Origin: Pelomonas candidula
GTDB lineage: Bacteria; Pseudomonadota; Gammaproteobacteria; Burkholderiales; Burkholderiaceae_C
Direction of reading: 5' to 3'
NCBI RefSeq assembly: GCF_043555985.1
Contig: NZ_JBIGIC010000020.1
Coordinates: 14,483-78,482, forward strand
DNA length: 64,000 nt
The position numbers and the translations under genes are program-made. Positions 8,205 to 15,945 of the stretch are shown in pieces (position 1 is the stretch's first letter; each line of letters opens with the position of its first letter). The notes under the pieces are model-generated. The model made no database searches. It was not told the origin of the DNA and worked only from the letters and a program-made list of their open reading frames with translations.

Positions 8205-9053
8205 GTGATCACCGGCACGACGGAGCTTGTCGCCCACATCGGCTATCCGACCGGAGCGTTCAAGTCTCCGATGATCTACAACCCGTGGTTCGAGCAGAAG
8301 GGCATCGACGCCGTCGTCGTTCCCTTCGGCGTCAAGGCCGAGGACTTCACCGCGACCTTCGACGCGCTGCGCCACCTGACCAACCTGCGCGGCGCGCTCA
8401 TCACGATGCCGCACAAGGTGGCCGTGATGGCGCTGGTGGACGAGCTGACGCCGGCCGCCCGCGTGGCAGGCGCCTGCAACGCCGTGCTGCGCCGCGCCGA
8501 TGGCAGCCTGCTGGGCGACCAGTTCGACGGCGCCGGCTTCGTGCGCGGCATCCAGCGCAAGGGCTTCGATGCGCGCGGCCGCCGCGTGTTGATCACCGGC
8601 ACCGGCGGCGTGGGCTCGGCCATCGCCGCGTCGCTGGCCGCGGCCGGCGTGGCGGAGATGGTGCTGCACGACACGCAACATGCGTCCGCCGAAGGGCTGG
8701 CCGCACGGCTGCGCGAACACCATCCGGCGCTGCGCGCCGCGGTGGGCACGAACGATCCCGCCGGCTTCGACCTGATCGTCAACGCCACGCCGCTGGGCAT
8801 GCGCGACGGCGACCCGCTGCCGTTCGACATGGCGCGTGTCGCCCCGCAGACGATGGTCGGCGAGGTCGTCATGCGCCAGGACGTCACGCCGCTGCTCGCC
8901 GCGGCGCTGGCGCGCGGCTGCGCCGTCCAGCCGGGCAAGGACATGCTGTTCGAGATGATCCCGGCCTACCTGGAGTTCTTCGGCTACGGCAGCGCCACGC
9001 CGGACGAGCTGCGCGCCGTCGCCCGCTTCGACCTCGCCGAGGGCGCGGCATGA
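8205..9053 (+). CDS. Shikimate/quinate dehydrogenase (AroE/YdiB family, catabolic type)
   Basis: 282 residues. The N-terminal substrate domain has the catalytic Lys in ITMPHKVAVM and the catalytic Asp in GDQFDGAGF; the Rossmann part has GTGGVGSAIAASLAAAG. After the second strand there is an acidic residue (VLHDTQHA) rather than the Arg-rich NRT loop of biosynthetic AroE, which suggests preference for NAD+ and an oxidative, catabolic role. It would oxidise shikimate to 3-dehydroshikimate and/or quinate to 3-dehydroquinate. Its stop overlaps the next start (ATGA), and that gene is a dehydroquinase, so the two steps are translationally coupled. Confidence 0.88.
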   Translation: MITGTTELVAHIGYPTGAFKSPMIYNPWFEQKGIDAVVVPFGVKAEDFTATFDALRHLTNLRGALITMPHKVAVMALVDELTPAARVAGACNAVLRRADGSLLGDQFDGAGFVRGIQRKGFDARGRRVLITGTGGVGSAIAASLAAAGVAEMVLHDTQHASAEGLAARLREHHPALRAAVGTNDPAGFDLIVNATPLGMRDGDPLPFDMARVAPQTMVGEVVMRQDVTPLLAAALARGCAVQPGKDMLFEMIPAYLEFFGYGSATPDELRAVARFDLAEGAA

Positions 9054-9532
9054 AGCAGGTCCTCATGCTGCACGGCGTCAACCACAACCTGTTCGGCCAG
9101 CGCGACCCGCGGCATTACGGCAGCGACACGCTGGCGGACATCGACGCGCGGCTGGTGAGCCTCGCCGGTGAACTCGACGTCACCGTGCAGAGCTTCCAGA
9201 CCAACGCCGAGGGCGCGATGGTGGAGCGCATCCACCAGGCGCTGCACGACCGCGTCGACGCCGTGCTCATCAACGCCGGCGCGTGGACGCACTACAGCTA
9301 CGCCATCCGCGACGCGCTGGCCATGCTGAGCTGCCCCATCGTCGAGCTGCACATGTCCAACATCCACGCTCGCGAGGCCTTCCGCCACCAGTCGGTGTTC
9401 GCCGCCATCGTGCGCGGCCAGATCTGCGGCTTCGGCGTGGACAGCTACCTGCTCGCGCTGCGCGCGGCGGTCGCCGCGATCAGCCCGCCTGCCAACCCGG
9501 CAGCTGCTGCAGCCCCCACATCCAGCCGCTGA
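9050..9532 (+). CDS. aroQ: Type II 3-dehydroquinate dehydratase
   Basis: 160 residues. It dehydrates 3-dehydroquinate to 3-dehydroshikimate. The catalytic Tyr23 with Arg18 (GQRDPRHYG), the substrate loop NAGAWTHYSYAIRDAL, the general acid His101 in VELHMSNIHARE and Arg112 are present. The usual GPNLN opening is changed to GVNHN, a drift common in catabolic copies. It starts inside the dehydrogenase stop codon. The last 20 residues are Ala/Pro-rich and extend beyond the family core; this tail overlaps the 3' end of the convergent AEC gene by 53 bases, so it may be dispensable. Confidence 0.9.
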   Translation: MKQVLMLHGVNHNLFGQRDPRHYGSDTLADIDARLVSLAGELDVTVQSFQTNAEGAMVERIHQALHDRVDAVLINAGAWTHYSYAIRDALAMLSCPIVELHMSNIHAREAFRHQSVFAAIVRGQICGFGVDSYLLALRAAVAAISPPANPAAAAAPTSSR

Positions 9533-10430
9533 TCGTCACGAACGCCGCGATGGTGGCCACCAGCAGGATGGCCGCGCTGCGCCCTTCCTGGCCATGCTTC
9601 ATCGCCACCAGCGGATAGATGCTCAGCATGGGCATGGCCGCGAACAGCACGCCGGCCGGGCGCAACGGCACCGGCACGGACGGCATCAGCCACAGCGCCA
9701 GCAGCACGCAGGCCGGATGCAACAGCAGCTTGGCCAGCGCGACGCCGGCGACGTCCTGTCGCTGCCCCTCCAACCGCACGCCCAGCAACGAGCCACCGAT
9801 GACGAACAGCGCCACCGGCGACGCCGCCGCCGCGAGGATCTGCACGGCGCGGGCGATCCAGTCCGGCAGCGTGAGCCCCGACATCGCACAGCCGAAGCCC
9901 AGCACGATGGCGATGATCATCGGGTGACGGGACCAGTTGACGGCTGCCTGCCACAGCGCCCGCCGCCACGACATTTTCTCGCTGGCGCTGTCGGCGAGTG
10001 CCAGGCCCAGCGGAATGACGAGCATGTTCTCGACCAGCATGCACAAGGCCAGGCCCAGACCGGCCGTCGGGCCCAGCCACTGCGCAACGATGGGATAGCC
10101 GATCAGCCCGCTGTTGGACGCCGCCGCGCCCAGACCCGACAGCGTCGCCGACGCCGGTGCCTGCCCGCGCCCATGCCGCGCCCAGGCACGCACTAGGAAC
10201 AGCGACGCCAGCGAGCCCGCTGCGTAGGCCAGCAGGTAGAGCCCCTCGGGGCCATCCGGCCGATGGCTCTGCGACAGCGCCTTGAACAGCAGCGCCGGCA
10301 GCGCCAGCTGGATGACGAAACGCCCGAGCACGCGCAACTCGGCCTGGGCGAAGACACCGAAACGCACGGCCGCGTAGCCGGCAGCGATCAACAGGTAGAC
10401 GGGGGCGGTCAGGGCCAGCGTGGCGAGCAT
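9480..10430 (-). CDS. AEC-family (auxin efflux carrier type) transporter
   Basis: 316 residues, about ten membrane helices in two halves. The start ATG at 10430 gives MLATLALTAPVYLLIAAGYAAVR, the normal AEC opening; the frame extends upstream but with non-homologous, Pro-rich sequence that overlaps the LysR promoter. Family members in bacteria export or exchange malonate, malate and other small organic acids. It is transcribed divergently from a LysR regulator 148 bases away, the usual pairing for a regulator and its single target. The 3' end overlaps aroQ tail to tail. Substrate unknown. Confidence 0.85.
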   Translation of the reverse strand: MLATLALTAPVYLLIAAGYAAVRFGVFAQAELRVLGRFVIQLALPALLFKALSQSHRPDGPEGLYLLAYAAGSLASLFLVRAWARHGRGQAPASATLSGLGAAASNSGLIGYPIVAQWLGPTAGLGLALCMLVENMLVIPLGLALADSASEKMSWRRALWQAAVNWSRHPMIIAIVLGFGCAMSGLTLPDWIARAVQILAAAASPVALFVIGGSLLGVRLEGQRQDVAGVALAKLLLHPACVLLALWLMPSVPVPLRPAGVLFAAMPMLSIYPLVAMKHGQEGRSAAILLVATIAAFVTISGWMWGLQQLPGWQAG

Positions 10431-10536
10431 GAGAGTCCATCGACGCCGGGCGGTGGCATCGCGAGCGAGAGGTGGGAAGACGGGCGGCGTGAGCGGGCGC
10501 TGAAGGCCCGCCGGCAAGATAGGCGCAGGTGCAGAT

Positions 10537-10580
10537 ATTGGCAATGCAATGGTGGCGATGGCACTATTGCAGATCGCAAT
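10537..10580. promoter_or_regulatory. Clustered ATTG/CAAT dyads, probable LysR-type operator
   Basis: Between the divergent AEC and LysR genes there are ATTGGCAAT at 10537-10545 and the dyad ATTGC-AGATC-GCAAT at 10566-10580. The 15-base dyad with a 5-base centre fits the interrupted dyads bound by LysR-family dimers. The second dyad overlaps the most likely LysR start codon (ATG at 10579), which would give direct autorepression. Confidence 0.5.
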
Positions 10581-11547
10581 GAATGACCTCCCCCCCGACC
10601 TGCTCGACCCGAAGCTGCTCAAGCTCTTCGACGTGCTCTACCGCACCGGCAGCGTCACGCGCAGCGCCGAGCTGCTGGGCCTGAGCCAGCCCACCATCAG
10701 CATCTGGCTGCAGCGGCTGCGGCGCCAGGTGGGCGACGCGCTGTTCGTGCGCACGCCCGAAGGCATGGCGCCGACGCCGCGCGCCGAGGCGCTGATCGGC
10801 CCGGCGCGCGAGGTGCTGGACGGGCTGCGCCGCCTGATGGCCGTGCAGCCAGCGTTCGACCCGGCGACGGCGCAGCGGCGCTTTCGCATCTGCATGACCG
10901 ACGCCAGCCACGTCACGCTGCTGCCCACGCTGCTGGCCCGCGTGCGTGCCGAAGCGCCCGACGTGCGGCTGGAGGCCGGCCGCATGGACGACGGCGTGGC
11001 GCAGGCACTGGCCAGCGGCGAAGCCGACCTGGCGCTGGGCTACGCGCCGTGGCTGGCCTCCGGCATCTACCAGCAGACGCTGTATGCGCAGGACTGGGTG
11101 TGCCTCGCCAACAGCGCCCACCCGCGCATCGGCAAGACTTTGTCGCTGGCGCGCTACCGCCAGGAGGCGCACGTAACGGTCAGCCCCGGCACCGGCCAGG
11201 GGCTGCTGGAAGCCGCGCTGGCGGCCCACGGCGTCGAGCGCCGCGTGCTGTTGGACCTGCCCGGCTTCCTGGGGCTGGGCGCCGTCATCTCCAGCACCGA
11301 CCTCATCGTCACGCTGCCCCGCCACATCGGCGAGACGCTGGCGCAGGCCAGCGGCCTGACGGTGCTGGCCTGCCCGCTGAAGGTCGAAGGCTTCGACGTC
11401 AAGCAGCACTGGCATGCCCGCTACCACGAGGAGCCGGGCAACCGCTGGCTGCGCGGCCTGCTGGCCGAGCTGTTCATGGCCCGGCACCGCACGGCGGCTA
11501 CTCGTCCTGCAGCGGCGCCAGCAGCAGCCGCAGCTCGGGCTCGCTGA
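10579..11547 (+). CDS. LysR-family transcriptional regulator
   Basis: 322 residues from the ATG at 10579 (MNDLPPDLLDPKLLKLFDVLYRTGSVTRSAELLGLSQPTISIWLQRLRRQ), a NodD/PnbR-like HTH, followed by a substrate-binding domain from about residue 95. An ATG at 10549 in frame would add ten residues that fall inside the operator-like dyads, so the shorter start is preferred. It is divergent from the AEC carrier and probably controls it. The C terminus ends in an Ala/Arg-rich tail whose last 50 bases overlap the end of the convergent helicase gene. The inducer cannot be told from sequence. Confidence 0.9.
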   Translation: MNDLPPDLLDPKLLKLFDVLYRTGSVTRSAELLGLSQPTISIWLQRLRRQVGDALFVRTPEGMAPTPRAEALIGPAREVLDGLRRLMAVQPAFDPATAQRRFRICMTDASHVTLLPTLLARVRAEAPDVRLEAGRMDDGVAQALASGEADLALGYAPWLASGIYQQTLYAQDWVCLANSAHPRIGKTLSLARYRQEAHVTVSPGTGQGLLEAALAAHGVERRVLLDLPGFLGLGAVISSTDLIVTLPRHIGETLAQASGLTVLACPLKVEGFDVKQHWHARYHEEPGNRWLRGLLAELFMARHRTAATRPAAAPAAAAARAR

Positions 11548-13765
11548 ACTTGCTGAAGCTGGCACCGTCGTCGCTGCCCAGCAGCCCGTCGGCCAGCGCC
11601 TTTTTGCGCGCCTGCAGCTCCAGCATGCGCTCCTCGATGCTGCCCTGCGCGACGAGCTGGTAGACGAACACCGGCTGGTCCTGCCCGATGCGGTGCGCCC
11701 GCGCGCTGGCCTGGGCCTGCACGGCCGGGTTCCACCAGGGGTCGACGTGGATGACGGTGTCGGCCGCCGTCAGGTTCAGGCCTACGCCACCGGCTTTCAG
11801 GCTGGCCAGCAGCACGGGCACTTCGCGCGCCTGGAAGCGCCGCACGATGTCACCGCGCTGAGCCGCCGGCGTCGCGCCCGTCAGGCGCAGATGCGGCACG
11901 GGCACCTCCGCGGCGATCAGGTCCAGCATCTCCGTGAACTGCGAGAACACCAGCAGTCGCCGGCCCTGGGCGACGAAATCCGGCAGGTGCTCGCGCAGCC
12001 ACTCGAGCTTGGCGCGCTCGGTGTGCGGCGCCATCTCCACGCCCTTCAGCAGCCGCGGGTCGCAGCAGACCTGGCGCAGTTTCAACATCGCGTCCAGCAC
12101 GCTGATGAGGCTGGTGGGCGTGAAGCCGTCCTTCTGCAAGATGCGCCGCACCATGTGGTCGGCTGCGACGCGCACGCTCTCGTAGAGCTGCTTCTGCTGG
12201 CCCACCAGCGTGACGCGCTTGACCAGCTCGGTCAGCGGCGGCAGCTCCGTGGCCACCTCGGTCTTCAGCCGGCGCAGGATGAAGGGCCGCACACGCGCCG
12301 CCAGCAACCGCGCGCGCGGGCCGTCGCGATTGACCTCGATGGGCTTGCGCCAGTGGCGCGCAAAGGTGCGCGAATCGCCGAGGAAGCCGGGCATCAGCAG
12401 GTCGAACAGCGACCACAGCTCGCCGAGGTGGTTCTCCAGCGGCGTGCCGGTCAGCGCGAGGCGATGGCGCGTATCGAGCCGGCGCAGCGCGCGTGCCGCG
12501 CGGGCCTGGGCGTTCTTCACCGACTGGGCTTCGTCGAGGATGAGCAGGTGCCAGGGCTGGGCGGACAGCACGCGCAGGTCGCGCCAGACGAGGTTGTAGG
12601 TGCTCAGCACCACGTCGGCGTTGGCCAGATCGACACCCGCGCGGTCGGCGCCGTGCCAGGTCTTCACCGCCAGCCCAGGCGCGATGCGCGCGGCCTCCTG
12701 CTGCCAGTTGAACAGCAGCGAGGTCGGCACGATGACGAGCGCCGGGCGGTCCAGCCGGCCCGCCTGCTTCTCGGTCCAGACATGGGCCAGCGCCTGCGCC
12801 GTCTTGCCCAGACCCATGTCGTCGGCCAGGATGCCGGCCAGTTGTTGTTCACGCAGGTATTGCAGCCAGGCCAGGCCGTGCAGCTGGTAGGGGCGCAACG
12901 TGAGACTCAAGCCCGCTGGTTGCTCGAAAGCTGTAGGCACACCCGCCACCAACAGGCGTTTGCCCAAGGCTTTGATGCCCGCGTCACCGTGGATCTGCCA
13001 GCGTCCACGCGACTCGTCCTCGATGCAGCGGATGCGGTCGGCGTCCCACTCGCCCAGCTTGAGCGGCTTGCCCTTCTCCAGTTCGGCCGGCTTCAACAGG
13101 TCCAACAGCGCCAGCATCATGGCCTTCAGCGGCGCCGCCTGCGCGTGATAGCGCTTCCCGCCAGGCGCGCGCAGCGAAACGATGGCGTCGTCCTCGATGG
13201 CGGCGATGGCCCAGGCGTCCAGCCAGCGCTTGTCGCGCCGCAGCAGGTTGGCCATCAGCGGCGCGAGGTCCAGCCGTTGGCCATCCACCTCCATGCCGAG
13301 GCTGACGAGCCAGGCGCCGGTGCGCCGCTCCAGGCCCAGGCCTTCGACGCGGCGGCGCGGCTTGGGCGCGCTCTCGGTGTCGTCTTCCGTCAGCCCCAGC
13401 TGCCAGCCGCTGACGAACTGGCTGTGATGCGCAAAGCCCGGCTCGGTCGTGACCCGCCAGCCCTGCGCCTGCAGCTCCGGCACCTTGTCCGCGTGGAAGT
13501 CACCGAAGAACTCTTCCTGGGCCGTGGTCCAGAGGGACTCGCCGCCCAGCACCAGTGGCTTGCCGCGCCACTGCAGCAGCGCAGGGTCGAGGGCCACGAG
13601 GCCCTGCTTGAGCAAGGTCTGCTCGGCGCCGGCATCCCGTCGCGCCAGCGTCGCCACTGTCACCTGTTCGCCCCGCGGGCCCAGCGGGCCGCGCGGCCGC
13701 AGGCCCAGCAGGCCATCGCCGCGCGTCAGTGTGCGCAGCGTCAGATGAGGTGGGAAACCAGACAT
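11498..13765 (-). CDS. SNF2/RapA-type DEAD-like helicase, short form
   Basis: 755-residue double-stranded-DNA translocase. N-terminal 280 residues are a poorly conserved bacterial SNF2-associated region; the ATPase follows with RPYQLHGLAWLQYL, Walker A DDMGLGKT (315-322), the DEAQ box (411-414) and ALTGTPLENH, and the helicase C lobe with FSQFTEML, SLKAGGVGLNLT and ARAHRIGQ. Many relatives carry an N-terminal SWIM zinc finger and exceed 1000 residues; no CxCx..CxH set is seen here, so this is a short or trimmed version. No nuclease, methylase or defence partner is adjacent. The start codon sits in a 35-base palindrome. Function in transcription recycling, repair or chromatin-like remodelling is not resolved. 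Confidence 0.85.
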   Translation of the reverse strand: MSGFPPHLTLRTLTRGDGLLGLRPRGPLGPRGEQVTVATLARRDAGAEQTLLKQGLVALDPALLQWRGKPLVLGGESLWTTAQEEFFGDFHADKVPELQAQGWRVTTEPGFAHHSQFVSGWQLGLTEDDTESAPKPRRRVEGLGLERRTGAWLVSLGMEVDGQRLDLAPLMANLLRRDKRWLDAWAIAAIEDDAIVSLRAPGGKRYHAQAAPLKAMMLALLDLLKPAELEKGKPLKLGEWDADRIRCIEDESRGRWQIHGDAGIKALGKRLLVAGVPTAFEQPAGLSLTLRPYQLHGLAWLQYLREQQLAGILADDMGLGKTAQALAHVWTEKQAGRLDRPALVIVPTSLLFNWQQEAARIAPGLAVKTWHGADRAGVDLANADVVLSTYNLVWRDLRVLSAQPWHLLILDEAQSVKNAQARAARALRRLDTRHRLALTGTPLENHLGELWSLFDLLMPGFLGDSRTFARHWRKPIEVNRDGPRARLLAARVRPFILRRLKTEVATELPPLTELVKRVTLVGQQKQLYESVRVAADHMVRRILQKDGFTPTSLISVLDAMLKLRQVCCDPRLLKGVEMAPHTERAKLEWLREHLPDFVAQGRRLLVFSQFTEMLDLIAAEVPVPHLRLTGATPAAQRGDIVRRFQAREVPVLLASLKAGGVGLNLTAADTVIHVDPWWNPAVQAQASARAHRIGQDQPVFVYQLVAQGSIEERMLELQARKKALADGLLGSDDGASFSKFSEPELRLLLAPLQDE

Positions 13766-13799
13766 CGCGACAGTCTCGCAGCCTGCGAGACTGTCGCGA
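13765..13799. repeat. 35-base near-continuous palindrome over the helicase start codon
   Basis: Two exact 17-base arms with one central base occupy the space between the isomerase stop (13806) and the helicase start (13765), both on the minus strand. The arm starts TCGCGACAGTCTCGCAG. The last base of the palindrome is the first base of the helicase ATG. In RNA it would form a very stable hairpin; there is no T-run. It could be the terminator of the isomerase gene, a translation block for the helicase, or a protein-binding site. Confidence 0.8.
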
Positions 13800-13805
13800 G
13801 GCAGA

Positions 13806-14447
13806 TCAGGAGGCCAGCACGCCCTTGATGTGCGCCGCGACGGCGTCGTCCTGGCAATTCGTGAAGAACAGCTCCTGGAACTTTTCGCCCGACACGGCGG
13901 CCTTCAGCAGGTCCTGGTCGACGGTCTTCAGCACGGTCAGCAGGTCGCGGCAAGAGGCGGCCTTGACGTCCTTCAGGATGCCGCGGTTCTTGGCCATGAT
14001 GGCGGCGCGTTCCTTGGGGTAGCCGACGCCACGCTCGTTCTCGAACAGCTTGCGGTAGCAGTCTTGCAGGTTCAGCTCGGCGGCCCAGCCGAAGCCCTTC
14101 GAATAGGGCATGGAAATGGCGTTGCCGTCGTTGATCTGGCCGAACAGGAAGGCGTCGGTCGGGTCGATGACCAGGCCGCAGAACACGCCGGGCATGCTGT
14201 TCGCGGCCAGCATGGAGCCCATGCCGGTGCCGCAGCCGGTGACGACGAAGTCGGCAGCCTTGGTGTTCAGCAGGATGCCGGCCAGCAGGCCGTTCATCAC
14301 GTAGGTCAGCGAGGCCTTGTCTTCCGGCGTGTACATGCCGTAGTGGTGCACGCTGTGACCCAGGGGCTCGACCACCGTCTTGAGCGCGGTATGGACGATC
14401 TCGGACTTGGCGGCTTGGCTGTTCTCGATGATGAGGGCGATCTTCAT
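13806..14447 (-). CDS. RpiB/LacA/LacB-family sugar-phosphate isomerase
   Basis: 213 residues. The start MKIALIIENSQAAKSE and the signature VVTGCGTGMGSMLAANSMPGV (the Cys-containing GCGTG loop that holds the catalytic thiol in RpiB) are clear. The family interconverts aldose and ketose phosphates (ribose-5-P, allose-6-P, galactose-6-P). The C-terminal extension after about residue 150 is longer than in E. coli RpiB (149 residues) and matches the RpiB-like subgroup whose substrate is not settled. The ATG at 14447 is chosen since upstream sequence is Pro-rich and non-homologous. It stands alone, with a 254-base gap upstream. Confidence 0.85.
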   Translation of the reverse strand: MKIALIIENSQAAKSEIVHTALKTVVEPLGHSVHHYGMYTPEDKASLTYVMNGLLAGILLNTKAADFVVTGCGTGMGSMLAANSMPGVFCGLVIDPTDAFLFGQINDGNAISMPYSKGFGWAAELNLQDCYRKLFENERGVGYPKERAAIMAKNRGILKDVKAASCRDLLTVLKTVDQDLLKAAVSGEKFQELFFTNCQDDAVAAHIKGVLAS

Positions 14448-14701
14448 GGCGGGGGCTTTCTGAGGCGAATCGGGTGGGGCGAAGCCGGTTCGGCTCGGGC
14501 CAGAGGGGCCGCAAGCGCAGACCGTCGGGCCAGGGGTTGGTCCCCGAGGGGCGGACGGCATGGTCCGGGTGCCCACCTGGCCCGCCGCGCACCTCGTCGA
14601 CGAGGTGCTGGCGCGAGGACTATTGTGCCCGCTTAATGGAACAGCGTTTCAGAAACATCGCTCAATCCCGAGCGTGAAGCAGGCCTGCTCCCCGTCGGGC
14701 T

Positions 14702-15154
14702 TCAGTCGCCCTCGCCGCCCAGTGGCTTCAGCTGGCGGCCAGCCGGCAGCGCCCGCAGGTACTTGAAGGTGCCGGTGGCGTGGGCGCAGAGCTTGTCGTC
14801 CGCGCCGAAGACGGAGCCCTCGCAGAAGGCCATCGTCGTCGAGCGGTGCAGCAGCCTGCCCACTGCGCGAAGCTCGCCCTCGCCGGGGCGCATGAAGCTG
14901 GTCTTCATCTCCACCGTGACGACGCCGGGGCCGAGATCCGGCAGATGCCGGTTCACGCTGCGCGCGGCGTGGGCCATGGCCACATCCAGCAGCGTCATGA
15001 CAACGCCGCCATGGGCAACGCGCCAGGAGTTCAGATGCTGCTCGGCGATCGTCAGCCGCAGTTCGGCCTCGCCGTCGCCGACCGAGTGCAGCGTGAAGCC
15101 GAGTTGCTCGACAAAGGGGATGTGAACCGGGAATTCCATCCCGTCAGTTTCCAT
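14702..15154 (-). CDS. PaaI-type hotdog thioesterase
   Basis: 150 residues from the ATG at 15154, which overlaps the end of the SDR gene by 11 bases. Hotdog-fold signature: NSWRVAHGGVVMTLLDVAMAHAAR (the HGG turn and the acidic residue that activates water) and the following TVEMKTSFMRPGEGEL strand. Such enzymes release acyl groups from CoA. It is the last gene of the acyl-CoA degradation operon and probably clears dead-end or toxic acyl-CoA intermediates. Chain-length specificity cannot be read from sequence. Confidence 0.85.
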   Translation of the reverse strand: METDGMEFPVHIPFVEQLGFTLHSVGDGEAELRLTIAEQHLNSWRVAHGGVVMTLLDVAMAHAARSVNRHLPDLGPGVVTVEMKTSFMRPGEGELRAVGRLLHRSTTMAFCEGSVFGADDKLCAHATGTFKYLRALPAGRQLKPLGGEGD

Positions 15155-15935
15155 GAACGGCGCTGACCCCACCGTCCACAGCCAGGATCTGCCCCGTGAT
15201 GTGCTTGCCGGCCTTGGACGCGAACAGCAGCGCGGCGCCCTTCAGGTCTTCGTCATCACCCAGGCGGTTCAGCGGCGCGTGCGAGGCCATCTTTTCCGCC
15301 CCCACTGCTGCCAGCAGGCCCTGCGTCATCTTGCTCGGGAAGAAGCCCGGCGCCAGCGCATTGACGGTGATGCCGTACTGGCCCCACTCGCCGGCCAGCG
15401 CGCGCGTGAAGTTCACGGCCGCGCCCTTGCTGGTGTTGTAGGCAATGGTCTTCATCGCGCCCGAGTTGCCGGACAGGCCGGCGATGGAGGCCACGTTGAT
15501 GATGCGACCGGCCTTGCGCGGGATCATGCTGGCCTTGGCTACCGCCTGGGCGAACACGAACAGGCTGCGGATGTTCAGGTCCATGACCTTGTCCCACGCC
15601 GCGATCGGGTGCTCCTCGGCCGGCGCGCCCCAGGTGGCGCCGGCGTTGTTGACGAGGATGTCGATCCGGCCGAGGCGCTCCATCGTCTCGTTGACGACGC
15701 GCTGGGCTTCCTCTTCCTTGGCTGCGTCGGCGGCGATCCATCGCGCATCGATGCCGCGGGCCTGCAGGTGGGCCGATGCCTCCTCGAGGTCGGCGGCCTT
15801 GCGCGACGTCAGCATGATCTTGGCGCCGGCATCCCCGAGCGCCTCGGCAATCTGCAGGCCCAGCCCGCGCGAGCCGCCGGTGACGAGGGCCACCTGGCCG
15901 GTCAGGTCGAAGAGGTCTTGGACTTTGCTCGTCAT
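15144..15935 (-). CDS. SDR-family NAD(P)-dependent oxidoreductase
   Basis: 263-residue classical short-chain dehydrogenase. Cofactor loop TGGSRGLGLQIA, NNAGAT, the Ser of INVASIAG and the catalytic YNTSKGAAVNFTRALAGEW are all present; the C terminus ends TGQILAVDGGVSAVHGN. The Arg after the second strand region (MLTSRKAADLEEA) suggests NADP(H). It lies between the acyl-CoA dehydrogenase and a thioesterase in one transcription unit, so it probably reduces or oxidises a 3-oxo/3-hydroxyacyl intermediate. The frame is open far upstream over the dehydrogenase gene, but the ATG at 15935 with AGGAG-type site gives the normal SDR start. Confidence 0.9.
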   Translation of the reverse strand: MTSKVQDLFDLTGQVALVTGGSRGLGLQIAEALGDAGAKIMLTSRKAADLEEASAHLQARGIDARWIAADAAKEEEAQRVVNETMERLGRIDILVNNAGATWGAPAEEHPIAAWDKVMDLNIRSLFVFAQAVAKASMIPRKAGRIINVASIAGLSGNSGAMKTIAYNTSKGAAVNFTRALAGEWGQYGITVNALAPGFFPSKMTQGLLAAVGAEKMASHAPLNRLGDDEDLKGAALLFASKAGKHITGQILAVDGGVSAVHGN

Positions 15936-15945
15936 CGAGGTCTCC

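Noticed and set aside
11414..13828. Open frame of 804 codons on the plus strand opposite the helicase
   Set aside because: Exact shadow of the helicase gene, which has complete conserved motifs. Composition of the antisense product is not protein-like.
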